A stretch of 64,000 nt of DNA from Terrisporobacter petrolearius (GTDB lineage: Bacteria > Bacillota > Clostridia > Peptostreptococcales > Peptostreptococcaceae): the NCBI RefSeq assembly GCF_032598785.1, contig NZ_CP102984.1; one strand, 5' to 3'. Under the pieces are notes generated by a model, which saw nothing but the letters and a program-made list of their open reading frames with translations, had not been told where the DNA came from and made no database searches. Each line of letters opens with the position of its first letter. Within the stretch, counting starts at the first letter, position 1. Below, in pieces: positions 55,040 to 63,186 of the stretch. The translations under genes were made by a program, and so were the position numbers.

Positions 55040-56029
55040 TTGAATTTAATTGATATATATAATAAAGATTTTCCTGATTTTATAAAGGAATTAACAAATA
55101 CACCTGAGTTTAAAAGACTCAGTAATGTGGGTATGAACTGCGGATGTGAATACACTAGTTTCCCCATATTTTCTAAGGGTAAAAATTATACTAGATATGA
55201 GCATAGTATCGGAGTTGGCCTTATAATTTGGCACTTTACAAAAGATATAAAACAATCTATTGCAGGTCTCTTACATGATATTAGCTCTCCTGTATTTGCT
55301 CATGTAATTGACTTTTTAAATGGAGATCATGAAACTCAAGAATCTACAGAAGAAAAAACAGAAGAAATTATAGCAAATTCTATGGAAATACAAGAAATAT
55401 TAAAAAAATATAATTTAAGCACTAAAGACGTTTATGACTATCATATGTATCCTATTGCAGATAACGATTCTCCTCTTCTTTCTGCAGATAGACTGGAGTA
55501 CACTTTAGGTAATGCTTTTTACTATGGTTTTAAATCTATGGAAGAAATAAGAGATATGTATGAAGATTTAGTAGTAAGTATAAACGAATTTGGACAAAGT
55601 GAAATTTCATTTAGCACTTTAGATAAGGCTATAGAGTTTACATGTGTATCCATTGAAAACTCTAAAGTGTATAGTTCTAATGTAGATAGATTTGCCATGC
55701 AATACTTAGCTGATTTGTTAAAATTAGCAGTTAACAAAAGAGTTATAAGTATGAAGGATTTATATACTGTAGAAGATCAGGTTATTTCTAAGTTAAAAAA
55801 AGATGAAGAATTAAAGTCTATGTGGAAGAATTTCACAAAGCTTTCTCAAATATTTACTAGCAAAGAAAAACCTGAATACGGATACTGGGTTAATATCCCT
55901 GCTAAAAAAAGATATATAAATCCTCAAATAGTTTCTCAAGGTAGAGTTTCTAATTTATCTAAAAATTTATCAAAAGAAATAAATGATTTCTTAAATGTTG
56001 ATTTTAACATTTGGTTAAGTGGAAGATAA
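55040..56029 (+). CDS. HD-domain phosphohydrolase
   Basis: A 329-residue HD-superfamily protein. Metal ligands: RYEHSIGVGLI (His), GLLHDISSPVFAHVIDF (His-Asp) and SADRLEYTLGNAFYYG (the distal Asp), similar to dNTP triphosphohydrolase-like and YfbR/SAMHD-type enzymes. Start codon is TTG, seven nt behind AAAGGAGG. Expression as a single gene between the PBP and IS-A copy 3. Substrate unknown. Confidence 0.85.
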   Translation: MNLIDIYNKDFPDFIKELTNTPEFKRLSNVGMNCGCEYTSFPIFSKGKNYTRYEHSIGVGLIIWHFTKDIKQSIAGLLHDISSPVFAHVIDFLNGDHETQESTEEKTEEIIANSMEIQEILKKYNLSTKDVYDYHMYPIADNDSPLLSADRLEYTLGNAFYYGFKSMEEIRDMYEDLVVSINEFGQSEISFSTLDKAIEFTCVSIENSKVYSSNVDRFAMQYLADLLKLAVNKRVISMKDLYTVEDQVISKLKKDEELKSMWKNFTKLSQIFTSKEKPEYGYWVNIPAKKRYINPQIVSQGRVSNLSKNLSKEINDFLNVDFNIWLSGR

Positions 56030-56036
56030 AATTTTG

Positions 56037-56049
56037 AAGGTGGTAACAA
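56037..56049. terminator. Left arm of a terminator-like hairpin split by IS-A copy 3
   Basis: AAGGTGGTAACAA at 56037-56049 is the reverse complement of TTGTTACCACCTT at 57490-57502. Without the element they would form a 13-bp stem with a short loop between the HD gene and the convergent MerR gene. Confidence 0.7.
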
Positions 56050-56055
56050 AAATGT

Positions 56056-57484
56056 GGGAATGTAAAATAAAGTGTGTAAGTTGACAAGATTGTTGTCAGC
56101 TTATGCACTTTTTTGATTATAGAGTGTGATACCATTAAGGAAAGGAACTTAAAAAGATGAGGTATGATACTATGGTTAGAAAAAAACAAAGTTCTAAGAA
56201 AAATGAACTAGTAAATGCAATACTTGAACAATATCAACCTGAAACGGTTGAAGATATGCAAGATGCTCTTAAAGATATTTTTGCACCAATGTTTGAAGCC
56301 ATGCTTCAAGGCGAAATGGATAGTCACTTAGGCTATGAAAATAATAATCATAATCCAAAGAATACAACTAATCGTAGAAATGGTTATTCACAAAAAACTG
56401 TAAAAACTACTAATGGTAGTGTTTCTATCAATGTCCCTCGTGACCGCGAAGCGACATTTGAACCACAATTAATTCCAAAACGTTGCAAGGATGTTTCTGG
56501 AATTGAAGATAAAGTGCTGTCTATGTATGCTAAAGGAATGAGCCAACGTGATATTTCAGATACTATAGAAGATATTTATGGGTTTGAAATATCTCATGAA
56601 ACAATATCTCAAATTACTGATAGTGTGCTTGAACATCTTGAAGAATGGCAAAATAGACCCTTAAAAAAATTATATACTTTCTTATTTGTAGACTGCCTGT
56701 ATGTTACTATTCGCAAGGATTACGAAGTTAAAAACTGCGCAATTTATACGATTTTAGGATATGATGTTGATGGTGTAAAAGATATCCTGGGGCTATGGAT
56801 CAACGAAACTGAAAATAAGCATACATGGATGCAAATATTTGATGAGTTAAAAACTCGTGGCGTAGAAGATATTTTATTCATCTGTATGGATGGGGTTAGT
56901 GGTTTAGAAGACGGAGCTAAATCTATATTTAAGCATACTATTGTTCAAAGATGTATAGTCCATCTAATCAGAAATTCTCTAAAATATGTTCCTAGTAAAG
57001 AATACAAAGCATTTACATCTCACTTAAAGAAAATTTATGGTGCTCCTAGTTTAAAAGCAGCTATCGCTGAATTTGAAAGGTTCCAACAAGTATGGTCTAA
57101 ATATCCTGGAGCTATAGATGTATGGAAGAGAAACTTTTTACATGTTGAACAATTATTTAATTATGGAAGTGCAGTAAGAAAAATAATGTATACAACAAAT
57201 GCTGTTGAAAGTGTTAATTCAAGCTTTAGAAAAGTAACTAAAAAAGGAGCTTTTCCTAATGAAAATTCACTACTTAAATTACTTTATCTTAGGATAACTG
57301 AACTTTATAAAAAGTGGAATAATCGTCCAATTTCAAATTGGGCTCTTGTCAGAAATCAATTAGATATGGATGAGAATTTAAAAGAAAGAGTTAAAAAATA
57401 TCAGTATTAAAAAATCAGGTAGATTAATTTTATCTACCTGACTTATAAAATAAAAACTACTTACACACTTTTATTGACAAACCC
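56056..57484 (+). mobile_element. IS-A copy 3, inserted in a hairpin loop
   Basis: 1429 bp, same ends and length as copy 1. The flanking 8-mers are AAAAATGT (left) and AAAAATTG (right), only 6 of 8 matching, so the target duplication has decayed or one side suffered a 2-bp change. The element lies in the loop of a 13-bp inverted repeat. Confidence 0.95.
56157..57410 (+). CDS. IS256-family transposase (IS-A copy 3)
   Basis: Same 417-residue product as copies 1 and 2, with complete catalytic Asp-Asp-Glu set (FVDCLY, MDGVSG, NAVESV). The gene carries its left-end terminator hairpin at 56071-56109 in the same position as in copy 1. Confidence 0.96.
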   Translation: MRYDTMVRKKQSSKKNELVNAILEQYQPETVEDMQDALKDIFAPMFEAMLQGEMDSHLGYENNNHNPKNTTNRRNGYSQKTVKTTNGSVSINVPRDREATFEPQLIPKRCKDVSGIEDKVLSMYAKGMSQRDISDTIEDIYGFEISHETISQITDSVLEHLEEWQNRPLKKLYTFLFVDCLYVTIRKDYEVKNCAIYTILGYDVDGVKDILGLWINETENKHTWMQIFDELKTRGVEDILFICMDGVSGLEDGAKSIFKHTIVQRCIVHLIRNSLKYVPSKEYKAFTSHLKKIYGAPSLKAAIAEFERFQQVWSKYPGAIDVWKRNFLHVEQLFNYGSAVRKIMYTTNAVESVNSSFRKVTKKGAFPNENSLLKLLYLRITELYKKWNNRPISNWALVRNQLDMDENLKERVKKYQY

Positions 57485-57489
57485 AAAAA

Positions 57490-57502
57490 TTGTTACCACC
57501 TT
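57490..57502. terminator. Right arm of the hairpin split by IS-A copy 3
   Basis: TTGTTACCACCTT; see 56037-56049. In its present state the MerR operon has lost the compact form of this terminator. Confidence 0.7.
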
Positions 57503-57520
57503 TATTTATAAATAAATTTT

Positions 57521-58363
57521 CTATATCTTTCTAACAGGAAATTGAATTTCTGTTAGCCAGTCTTCCACACTGTCTTTGTTCCATACACCATCAATATAAG
57601 ATTCCCTAGGACTATCAATTATCTCATATCCATTTTCCTCTATGAATCTGATAACAGCACTGTAAGCCTTTGGAAAGTCCTTGTAGTTACCTTTGTGAAG
57701 AACACAAGCAGCCATATCCACTTTTGCAATTAATTTAAACTTAATCATTTCAGAATCTTCCTTAAACTCAGTTACAGCCTCACAAACTTCCACATCAATA
57801 TCTTTTTCCTTATATTCACCATCATGATATATGTTGAAGCAATATTCTGGTACTTCACATTCACATCCCAATCTTTCCATTTCTGCACCCATAGGTGGAA
57901 CCAGAGAGAACAATGAATCATAACTTGGCATAATAGTTCTCATAGAGGCAACTATGGCTTCTGGTAATTCTTTTATAATAACTGGATATTGCACATTAAT
58001 GCTGCTACTTGATAAATAACTTTCCACCTTAGATAATTTTAAAGTTTCCTCTGCTATTCTTTTCATAATTTCACTTCTTTTTCTCTTTAATAATTGTTTT
58101 TCACTTACTCCATCTTGCACTTGCTTAATTTCATCCAAAGAAAAACCAGCTTCCCTAAGTGCTAATATTTGATGTAAAATAGGCAGTTGATTAGATGTAT
58201 AATATCTATACCCATTACTTTCATCTATATGACTTGGTTTTAATAAACCTATAGAATCATAATGATGCAAGGTTTTTATTGTAACGTGATTCATTTTTGA
58301 GAAAACACCTATTTTATAAATTCTTTCTTCTTCTTTTATTTCACATTTATATTCATTATTCAT
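57521..58363 (-). CDS. MerR-family regulator with GyrI-like effector domain
   Basis: A 280-residue regulator of the BmrR type. Winged helix (YKIGVFSKMNHVTIKTLHHYDSIGLLKPSHIDESNGYRYYTSNQL), dimerising coiled coil (90-125), and a C-terminal GyrI-like/SOUL-type drug-binding domain (VIIKELPEAIVASMRTIMPSYDSLF ... GNYKDFPKAYSAVIRFIEENGYEIID ... ESYIDGVWNKDSVEDWLTEIQFPV). ATG at 58363 is chosen for GGAGG six nt upstream. Third gene of ATPase-permease-regulator; the operon promoter carries a MerR-type operator, so it is probably activated by its ligand. Confidence 0.93.
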   Translation of the reverse strand: MNNEYKCEIKEEERIYKIGVFSKMNHVTIKTLHHYDSIGLLKPSHIDESNGYRYYTSNQLPILHQILALREAGFSLDEIKQVQDGVSEKQLLKRKRSEIMKRIAEETLKLSKVESYLSSSSINVQYPVIIKELPEAIVASMRTIMPSYDSLFSLVPPMGAEMERLGCECEVPEYCFNIYHDGEYKEKDIDVEVCEAVTEFKEDSEMIKFKLIAKVDMAACVLHKGNYKDFPKAYSAVIRFIEENGYEIIDSPRESYIDGVWNKDSVEDWLTEIQFPVRKI

Positions 58364-58377
58364 AAGAAACCTCCATA

Positions 58378-59121
58378 TTATTCCCACTTAAATAATTTAA
58401 AAGATAAGCCAAACCCAATTATTGTAATTGTTACCATTAAAACTATTGATAAATATAAATTATCTATACTATTTCCCATGGAAAATCCCTTCAACAATTT
58501 TACTCCATGAGTTAATGGTAATATATTAGCTATATTTTGTAATGCTTTTGGAAATAGTTCATAAGGAATTGTAGCCCCTGATAAAAATAACATGGGGAAA
58601 TATATAAGACTGCATACAACATTGGCTATTTTTATTGATTTACAAATACTTGCCACTAACATACCTATACTATACATGGATATCATTACTAAGAAATATA
58701 CTCCTACAAACTTAATTAATGAACCTTCCATTTTGTAGTCAAATAAAATAATAGCCACAATAGATACTAAAACAGCTGAGATAATTGCTGTAATTATATT
58801 AATGAGAACTTGTATGGACAGTAGCATCTTTGGGCTTGCTGGTGTTGCAAAAAAATGCTTTAATATTTTTTTGTCTCTATAATCTACAATAGATAATGGC
58901 AATCCCATAAATGCTGTTGCACATATTCCAACAGCAATCAATGCACCAAAAGCAGATTGTAAAAATGTATAATCAGCCCCTTCAAAAGCTATTTTCCCTC
59001 CTCCTATAGTACCTATTAAAATCATTATACACATGGGCATACAGATTCCAAAGATTATGCCATCTGGAGATCTCATAGCTAGTTTGCTTTCTATTTTTAA
59101 TACAGTGAAAAATCTATTCAT
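58378..59121 (-). CDS. ABC-2 type transporter permease
   Basis: A 247-residue membrane protein with six helices, typical of ABC-2 exporters (LAMRSPDGIIFGICMPMCIMILIGTIGG, YFPMLFLSGATIPYELFPKALQNIANILPLTHGVKLLKG). Overlaps the ATPase gene by 8 bp; RBS TAGGAGAGG lies inside that gene. Likely exports a drug or toxic compound recognised by the MerR-type regulator; substrate unknown. Confidence 0.93.
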   Translation of the reverse strand: MNRFFTVLKIESKLAMRSPDGIIFGICMPMCIMILIGTIGGGKIAFEGADYTFLQSAFGALIAVGICATAFMGLPLSIVDYRDKKILKHFFATPASPKMLLSIQVLINIITAIISAVLVSIVAIILFDYKMEGSLIKFVGVYFLVMISMYSIGMLVASICKSIKIANVVCSLIYFPMLFLSGATIPYELFPKALQNIANILPLTHGVKLLKGFSMGNSIDNLYLSIVLMVTITIIGFGLSFKLFKWE

Positions 59122-59839
59122 AAGTTAACTCCTCTCCTAAATACCATAAATATGCTTCTTCCAATTTTTCATAAGGACTATTATTTATAATTTCTTTTAC
59201 GTCTCCTATTTTGACTATTTTACCTTCTTTTAAAATACATATTCTGTCACACAGTTCCTCCACTTCATCCATATAATGAGATGTTAAAAATATGGTTATC
59301 CCTTTCTTCTTCAAGCCTTTTAATACCTTCCATACTTCTCTTCTAGCAACCACATCTAATCCTGTTGTTAATTCATCTAAAAATATAATCTCTGGATTTG
59401 GTATTAAAGATAATACTACTGATAACTTCTGTTTCTCTCCACCGGATAGTTTATCTACTGATTTGTCTTTAAATTGATACAAATTAAATTTTAATAATAA
59501 TTCATTGTAGTTGGCTGGGTTTTTGTAAAGAGCACACATTTCTTCACATATTTCTTTTACTTTAATATTATTTGGATAATTTGATGATTGAAATTGAACT
59601 CCTACCTTTTCAAATAATGTTTGTCTATTTTGCCTTGGATCTTTATTTAAAATAAAAATTTTTCCTTTTTGTACTTTTTTAAATCCTAATAAACAATCAA
59701 TAGTTGTAGATTTGCCTGCTCCATTATGACCTATAAGACCAAATACTTCTCCCTTTCTTATACTAAAAGACAAATCTTCTAAAATAATTTTCCCACCAGA
59801 TACTCTGTGGATGTTTTCTGCTTTAATAGATATTTCCAT
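59114..59839 (-). CDS. ABC transporter ATPase (drug-export type)
   Basis: A 241-residue ATPase. Walker A GHNGAGKST near 37, signature LSGGEKQK, Walker B IIFLDELTTGLD (Glu-Leu instead of the common Glu-Pro), H-loop LTSHYMDEVEELCDRICIL. RBS AAGGAGG. First gene of the MerR-regulated operon. Confidence 0.94.
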   Translation of the reverse strand: MEISIKAENIHRVSGGKIILEDLSFSIRKGEVFGLIGHNGAGKSTTIDCLLGFKKVQKGKIFILNKDPRQNRQTLFEKVGVQFQSSNYPNNIKVKEICEEMCALYKNPANYNELLLKFNLYQFKDKSVDKLSGGEKQKLSVVLSLIPNPEIIFLDELTTGLDVVARREVWKVLKGLKKKGITIFLTSHYMDEVEELCDRICILKEGKIVKIGDVKEIINNSPYEKLEEAYLWYLGEELTYE

Positions 59840-59873
59840 TATAAAATCCTCCTTTTTACGTATTAATAAGTTA

Positions 59874-59904
59874 ATGTTATATGCTTACCTAAGGTAAGGG
59901 TCAA
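59874..59904 (-). promoter_or_regulatory. MerR-type promoter/operator of the ABC exporter operon
   Basis: Minus strand TTGACC (59904-59899), 19-nt spacer, TAACAT (59879-59874). The spacer holds a perfect palindrome CTTACCT-n-AGGTAAG (59884-59898). A 19-bp spacer with a centred dyad is the classic arrangement for MerR-family activators that twist the DNA. An alternative -10 box TATAAC with 17 bp spacing overlaps. Confidence 0.85.
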
Positions 59905-59934
59905 CAGAAAACATAAAGTTTGTTATAAATAATA

Positions 59935-59978
59935 AAAAGGATATGCTTATATTAAATTTCATATAAACATATCCTTTT
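59935..59978 (-). terminator. Terminator after the UPF0316 gene
   Basis: AAAAGGATATG.TTATAT / ATATAA.CATATCCTTTT with a T-run on both sides. Confidence 0.8.
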
Positions 59979-60044
59979 ACTCATATTTTATTAAAATCCT
60001 ATAAATTTTTATAATGCCTTTTTATTGTATTTCTTTTCTAATAA

Positions 60045-60563
60045 TCATTGCGTAGAATGTTTGTTTAAATAACCGCCTTTAAAATGTGCCAATTCAAAGG
60101 ATATTATAAAGGCTTGTGGCTCTAATTGTTCAGTTATTTTTATGACTTCTTTCTCTCTTATTCTATGTGTCATAACTTCTAATCTATATCTTGTTTCATT
60201 ATTTCTACCTTTTCCTTCAAGTTTAGTAACTCCAAATTTATGACCTCTTAATATGTTTATTAAGTCATCATTTTCCTTAGTCAAATTTATTTGCACTACT
60301 CTGTATCCTATAGCAAGTTTCTTTTCTAATCTACCTCCTAAGTAGACTCCTATAGCATAACCAAAAACATAGGCTATAATATTATACATATTTGTTAAAT
60401 CAGAAAATACAATGCCTAAACTTGCAATATAAACTATCCCCTCTACAAATGCGGCAAGAGGAGCTTTTTTGTCCTCACCTTTTACAACAAGTACTGTTCT
60501 AAGAGATAAAACAGGTACATAAATTAACTGTAAAACAAATATTAGTATAACTTTAGTAATCAT
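60045..60563 (-). CDS. UPF0316/DUF2179 membrane protein (DUF5698 type)
   Basis: A 172-residue protein with three helices and a cytosolic C-terminal domain. SLRTVLVVKGEDKKAPLAAFVEGIVYIASLGIVFSDLTNMYNIIAYVFGYAIGVYLGGRLEKKLAIGY is typical of the UPF0316 family; RVVQINLT...LRGHKFGVTKLEGKGRNNETRYRLEV is the DUF2179 part. Function unknown. RBS GGAGG. Confidence 0.88.
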   Translation of the reverse strand: MITKVILIFVLQLIYVPVLSLRTVLVVKGEDKKAPLAAFVEGIVYIASLGIVFSDLTNMYNIIAYVFGYAIGVYLGGRLEKKLAIGYRVVQINLTKENDDLINILRGHKFGVTKLEGKGRNNETRYRLEVMTHRIREKEVIKITEQLEPQAFIISFELAHFKGGYLNKHSTQ

Positions 60564-60666
60564 AAGGCCTCCATAAATTCCCCTCTAGTTATTAATATAA
60601 TTTAAAATTACATAAAATGTCTCAACCATATCATTATTTTTTAATTTTCTTTATTTTTACAAAATT

Positions 60667-61275
60667 TCAACTAGAACATATTTCTATAATTATCATTCCT
60701 CCCTTTTCTTCATATTCTGTATTCCATAATTCTTTAAATGAAATCCAGTTATAATCCCCATAAGTAGCTATTTTTATTAATAGGTCATTGTCAGTTTTTT
60801 CATAACCAACAATTAAAAACCAATGCCATACAAGTTCTTCTAACTTTTCATTCTTATGTTTTAATAGAAGAAATGGTATTGGTATATCTTCATTTATCTG
60901 TTTGATAATTGCTTTTTCTCCGTCAAGTAATAGATTATCTCCAGAAAACATTGTCATATTTATCTCGTTGTCATTAACATCCTCTAGATATTTTCCAAGT
61001 CCATCTATATACATTTGCAAAGTATTAATTCCTGTCATTCTTGGACGAAGATAAGATTTCATAATATGTGAGAATTTTATATAATTCACTTTTGTTAAGG
61101 CCTTTATATCAAATGGATATAGATGCTTACTGTTTCTAAGTATATTTAAATAAATACATAAGTCACAAGCTGTAACTGCTGCACAGCCTCCTAATTTCAT
61201 CATAGGATCTATAAGCCAATTTTGATTTCCACCATAATAATCTTCTATATAAAAATATTTTAATTCTTTTTTCAT
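60667..61275 (-). CDS. Papain-like (C39-type) cysteine peptidase-like protein
   Basis: A 202-residue protein without signal peptide. GGCAAVTACDLCIYL near 29-43 has the papain-fold Cys following glycines, and VWHWFLIVGY near 148-157 supplies the His, followed by ATYGDYNWISFKELW with a possible Asn/Asp. This is the C39-like pattern of a stand-alone protein, common in Clostridia and uncharacterised. RBS AAAGGAAA. Substrate and role unknown. Confidence 0.6.
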   Translation of the reverse strand: MKKELKYFYIEDYYGGNQNWLIDPMMKLGGCAAVTACDLCIYLNILRNSKHLYPFDIKALTKVNYIKFSHIMKSYLRPRMTGINTLQMYIDGLGKYLEDVNDNEINMTMFSGDNLLLDGEKAIIKQINEDIPIPFLLLKHKNEKLEELVWHWFLIVGYEKTDNDLLIKIATYGDYNWISFKELWNTEYEEKGGMIIIEICSS

Positions 61276-61387
61276 AGTTAGTATTTCCTTTCCAATATCG
61301 TCCCCTCAAGTACATATTAGCACCTTTAATATTATATTAATACTAAAAGCATCTATGAAAATTCCTACATATTTATACAAAATAATT

Positions 61388-61433
61388 AAAAATCCTTAGA
61401 AATTGTCAAATCGACTATTTCTAAGGATTTTTG
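61388..61433 (-). terminator. Terminator after the GT2 gene
   Basis: AAATCCTTAGAAAT / ATTTCTAAGGATTT stem with T-run on the minus strand, beyond the GT2 stop. Confidence 0.8.
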
Positions 61434-61478
61434 TTTTTATACTGCAATATAAAATATTAATTCTATTTACAAATTACT

Positions 61479-62114
61479 TTATTTAATTTTATAAATAACT
61501 GGTTCATGAAGTATTATGTACCTTTCAATAATATTCATTGCTTCGTATATCCATTGTAGTTCATTAGTCTTTTCTTTATTTTCTAAAATCACCTTTTTAA
61601 TTAAATCTGTTTTATACAATTTGCCCCATATAACATTTTTTACTCTTTCATTTATTTTTAGTTCCTCCATTAAGCATTTGTTATCTAGTATTAATCCTTC
61701 ACCATCTTCTTCACAATATTTATCATCATATAATAACTTGTCAAAGTATACATCATATGAATCTACTTGTATTGCATCGGATTTATATTTTTCTTGTTTT
61801 TCTACCATAAGGCTTATCATATTTTTGTCTAACCAGCTATCCTTGCTATCAACATATAATACATATTGGCCTGTTGCATATTGCGTTGCATAATTTATAG
61901 CCTCACAAAGATTACTACTTTCCATATTAAGTAATCTAATTCTTTTATCAAATCGAACATAACCCATAGCAATTTGCTTTGAATTATCAATACTACCTTT
62001 GTCTACTAGAGTTATTTCCATATTTGTATATGTTTGATTTCTAATACTATCTAGACACCTGTTTAAATTTTCTTCTGCATTATATATTGGCACAATCACA
62101 CTAACTTTGTACAT
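61479..62114 (-). CDS. GT2-family glycosyltransferase-like protein with altered motifs
   Basis: A 211-residue protein with the GT-A fold start MYKVSVIVPIYNAEENLNRCLDSIRNQTY. The usual VDDGSTD is VDKGSID and the usual DSDD is DSKD, so the aspartates expected to hold UDP-sugar and metal are each replaced by lysine. The chain ends soon after the donor-binding half. It may be inactive or bind sugar without transfer. ATG at 62114 is chosen because GGGGGAG is close upstream. Single gene with its own terminator. Confidence 0.75.
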   Translation of the reverse strand: MYKVSVIVPIYNAEENLNRCLDSIRNQTYTNMEITLVDKGSIDNSKQIAMGYVRFDKRIRLLNMESSNLCEAINYATQYATGQYVLYVDSKDSWLDKNMISLMVEKQEKYKSDAIQVDSYDVYFDKLLYDDKYCEEDGEGLILDNKCLMEELKINERVKNVIWGKLYKTDLIKKVILENKEKTNELQWIYEAMNIIERYIILHEPVIYKIK

Positions 62115-62416
62115 ATTTTCTCCCCCCATAGATTAATTTGTACATTTTTTATTTGTTGCTTATTAAAAATACTAACTCCCCATAATTAATATTTTTAATC
62201 CTATCCTATAATAGTACTATTTATAAATAGTTTTCATTATACAAAAGTATTATTTTTGCTTATCACATGTGAATTTATCTTTTAGTCTACTTATAATAAA
62301 TTCTTTACTTTACTTTACATCCCTTGTTATTTTTATTATATTTTTCCTCTGAATTCCTTCATAAAGCGATAAACTACCTAATAATAGTAAGTATTTATAG
62401 TTTATAACCAAAATTA
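62115..62416. other. Non-coding AT-rich gap upstream of the GT2-like gene
   Basis: About 300 bp without a plausible ORF. It should hold the promoter of the GT2-like gene (minus strand), but no convincing -35/-10 pair stands out. The terminator at 62417-62465 closes it on the right. Confidence 0.4.
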
Positions 62417-62465
62417 AAATAAGAGAGCTTATTTATCTACAATAGATTAACAAGCTCTCTTATTT
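62417..62465 (-). terminator. Terminator after the frameshifted ATPase gene
   Basis: AAATAAGAGAGCTT / AAGCTCTCTTATTT perfect 14-bp stem with a 21-nt loop and a T-run on the minus strand. Confidence 0.75.
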
Positions 62466-62510
62466 GCACAAATATATGTGCAATTTTTTTCAATTGATTT
62501 TTATTATATA

Positions 62511-63174
62511 CTAAGCAACATTACCATCTTTTATAGTTATAACCTTGTCTGCCATTTGGGCTATGTCATTATTATGAGTTATCATAATCAAAGTTTGTCC
62601 AAATTCATTTACACATTTTTTTAACAAATCCATAACCTCATTAGTAGTTTTTGTGTCTAAATTTCCTGTAGGCTCATCTGCAAATATAATTTCCGGTTTA
62701 TTTGCAAGAGCTCTAGCAATAGCAACTCTTTGTTGTTGTCCTCCACTTAATTCATTTGGAAATTTATTTATCTTATCTTTTAATCCTAGTATATTTATAA
62801 TACTGTCTACATATTTTATATCTATTTTTTTTATTATCTATATTTATAGGAAGTACTATATTTTCATAAATATTAACTACTGGTATTAAGTTAAAACTTT
62901 GAAAAATAAATCCAAACTTTTCTATTCTTAATTTTGATAAATTATCATCTGACAACTTGGATATATCTTGATCATTAAGAAGTACCTTTCCACTTGTAAT
63001 ACTATCTAACCCTGCTATACAGTGAAGTAATGTACTTTTTCCACTTCCACTTGGACCTATTATTGTAGTAAACTTTCCTTTTTCAAAAGATAAATTAATA
63101 TTATTTAAGGCCTGTACTTTATTTTCGTCTTTTCCATATATTTTACTTAAATTTATTACATCTAATATACTCAT
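62511..63174 (-). pseudogene. ABC transporter ATPase with a frameshift at an A8 tract
   Basis: The first 118 or so codons encode the N-terminal half (MSILDVINLSKIYG, Walker A GPSGSGKST, Q-loop FIFQSFNLIPV). At a run of eight A's on the minus strand (plus 62825-62832) the frame shifts, and the open frame ends in NRYKICRQYYKYTRIKR. In the other frame the rest reads without a stop: IDIKYVDSIINILG, LSGGQQQR, IIFADEPTGNLD, MITHNN, to KDGNVA. With seven A's the gene would be an intact ATPase of about 221 residues. It could be a pseudogene, a sequencing error, or rescued by slippage on the A-run. Confidence 0.85.
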
Positions 63175-63186
63175 ATCATCATCTCC

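Noticed and set aside
62511..63174. Programmed ribosomal frameshift in the ABC ATPase gene
   Set aside because: Complete ABC ATPases do not need programmed frameshifting; there is no stimulatory stem-loop or internal Shine-Dalgarno evident, so a mutation, error or transcriptional slippage is more likely.
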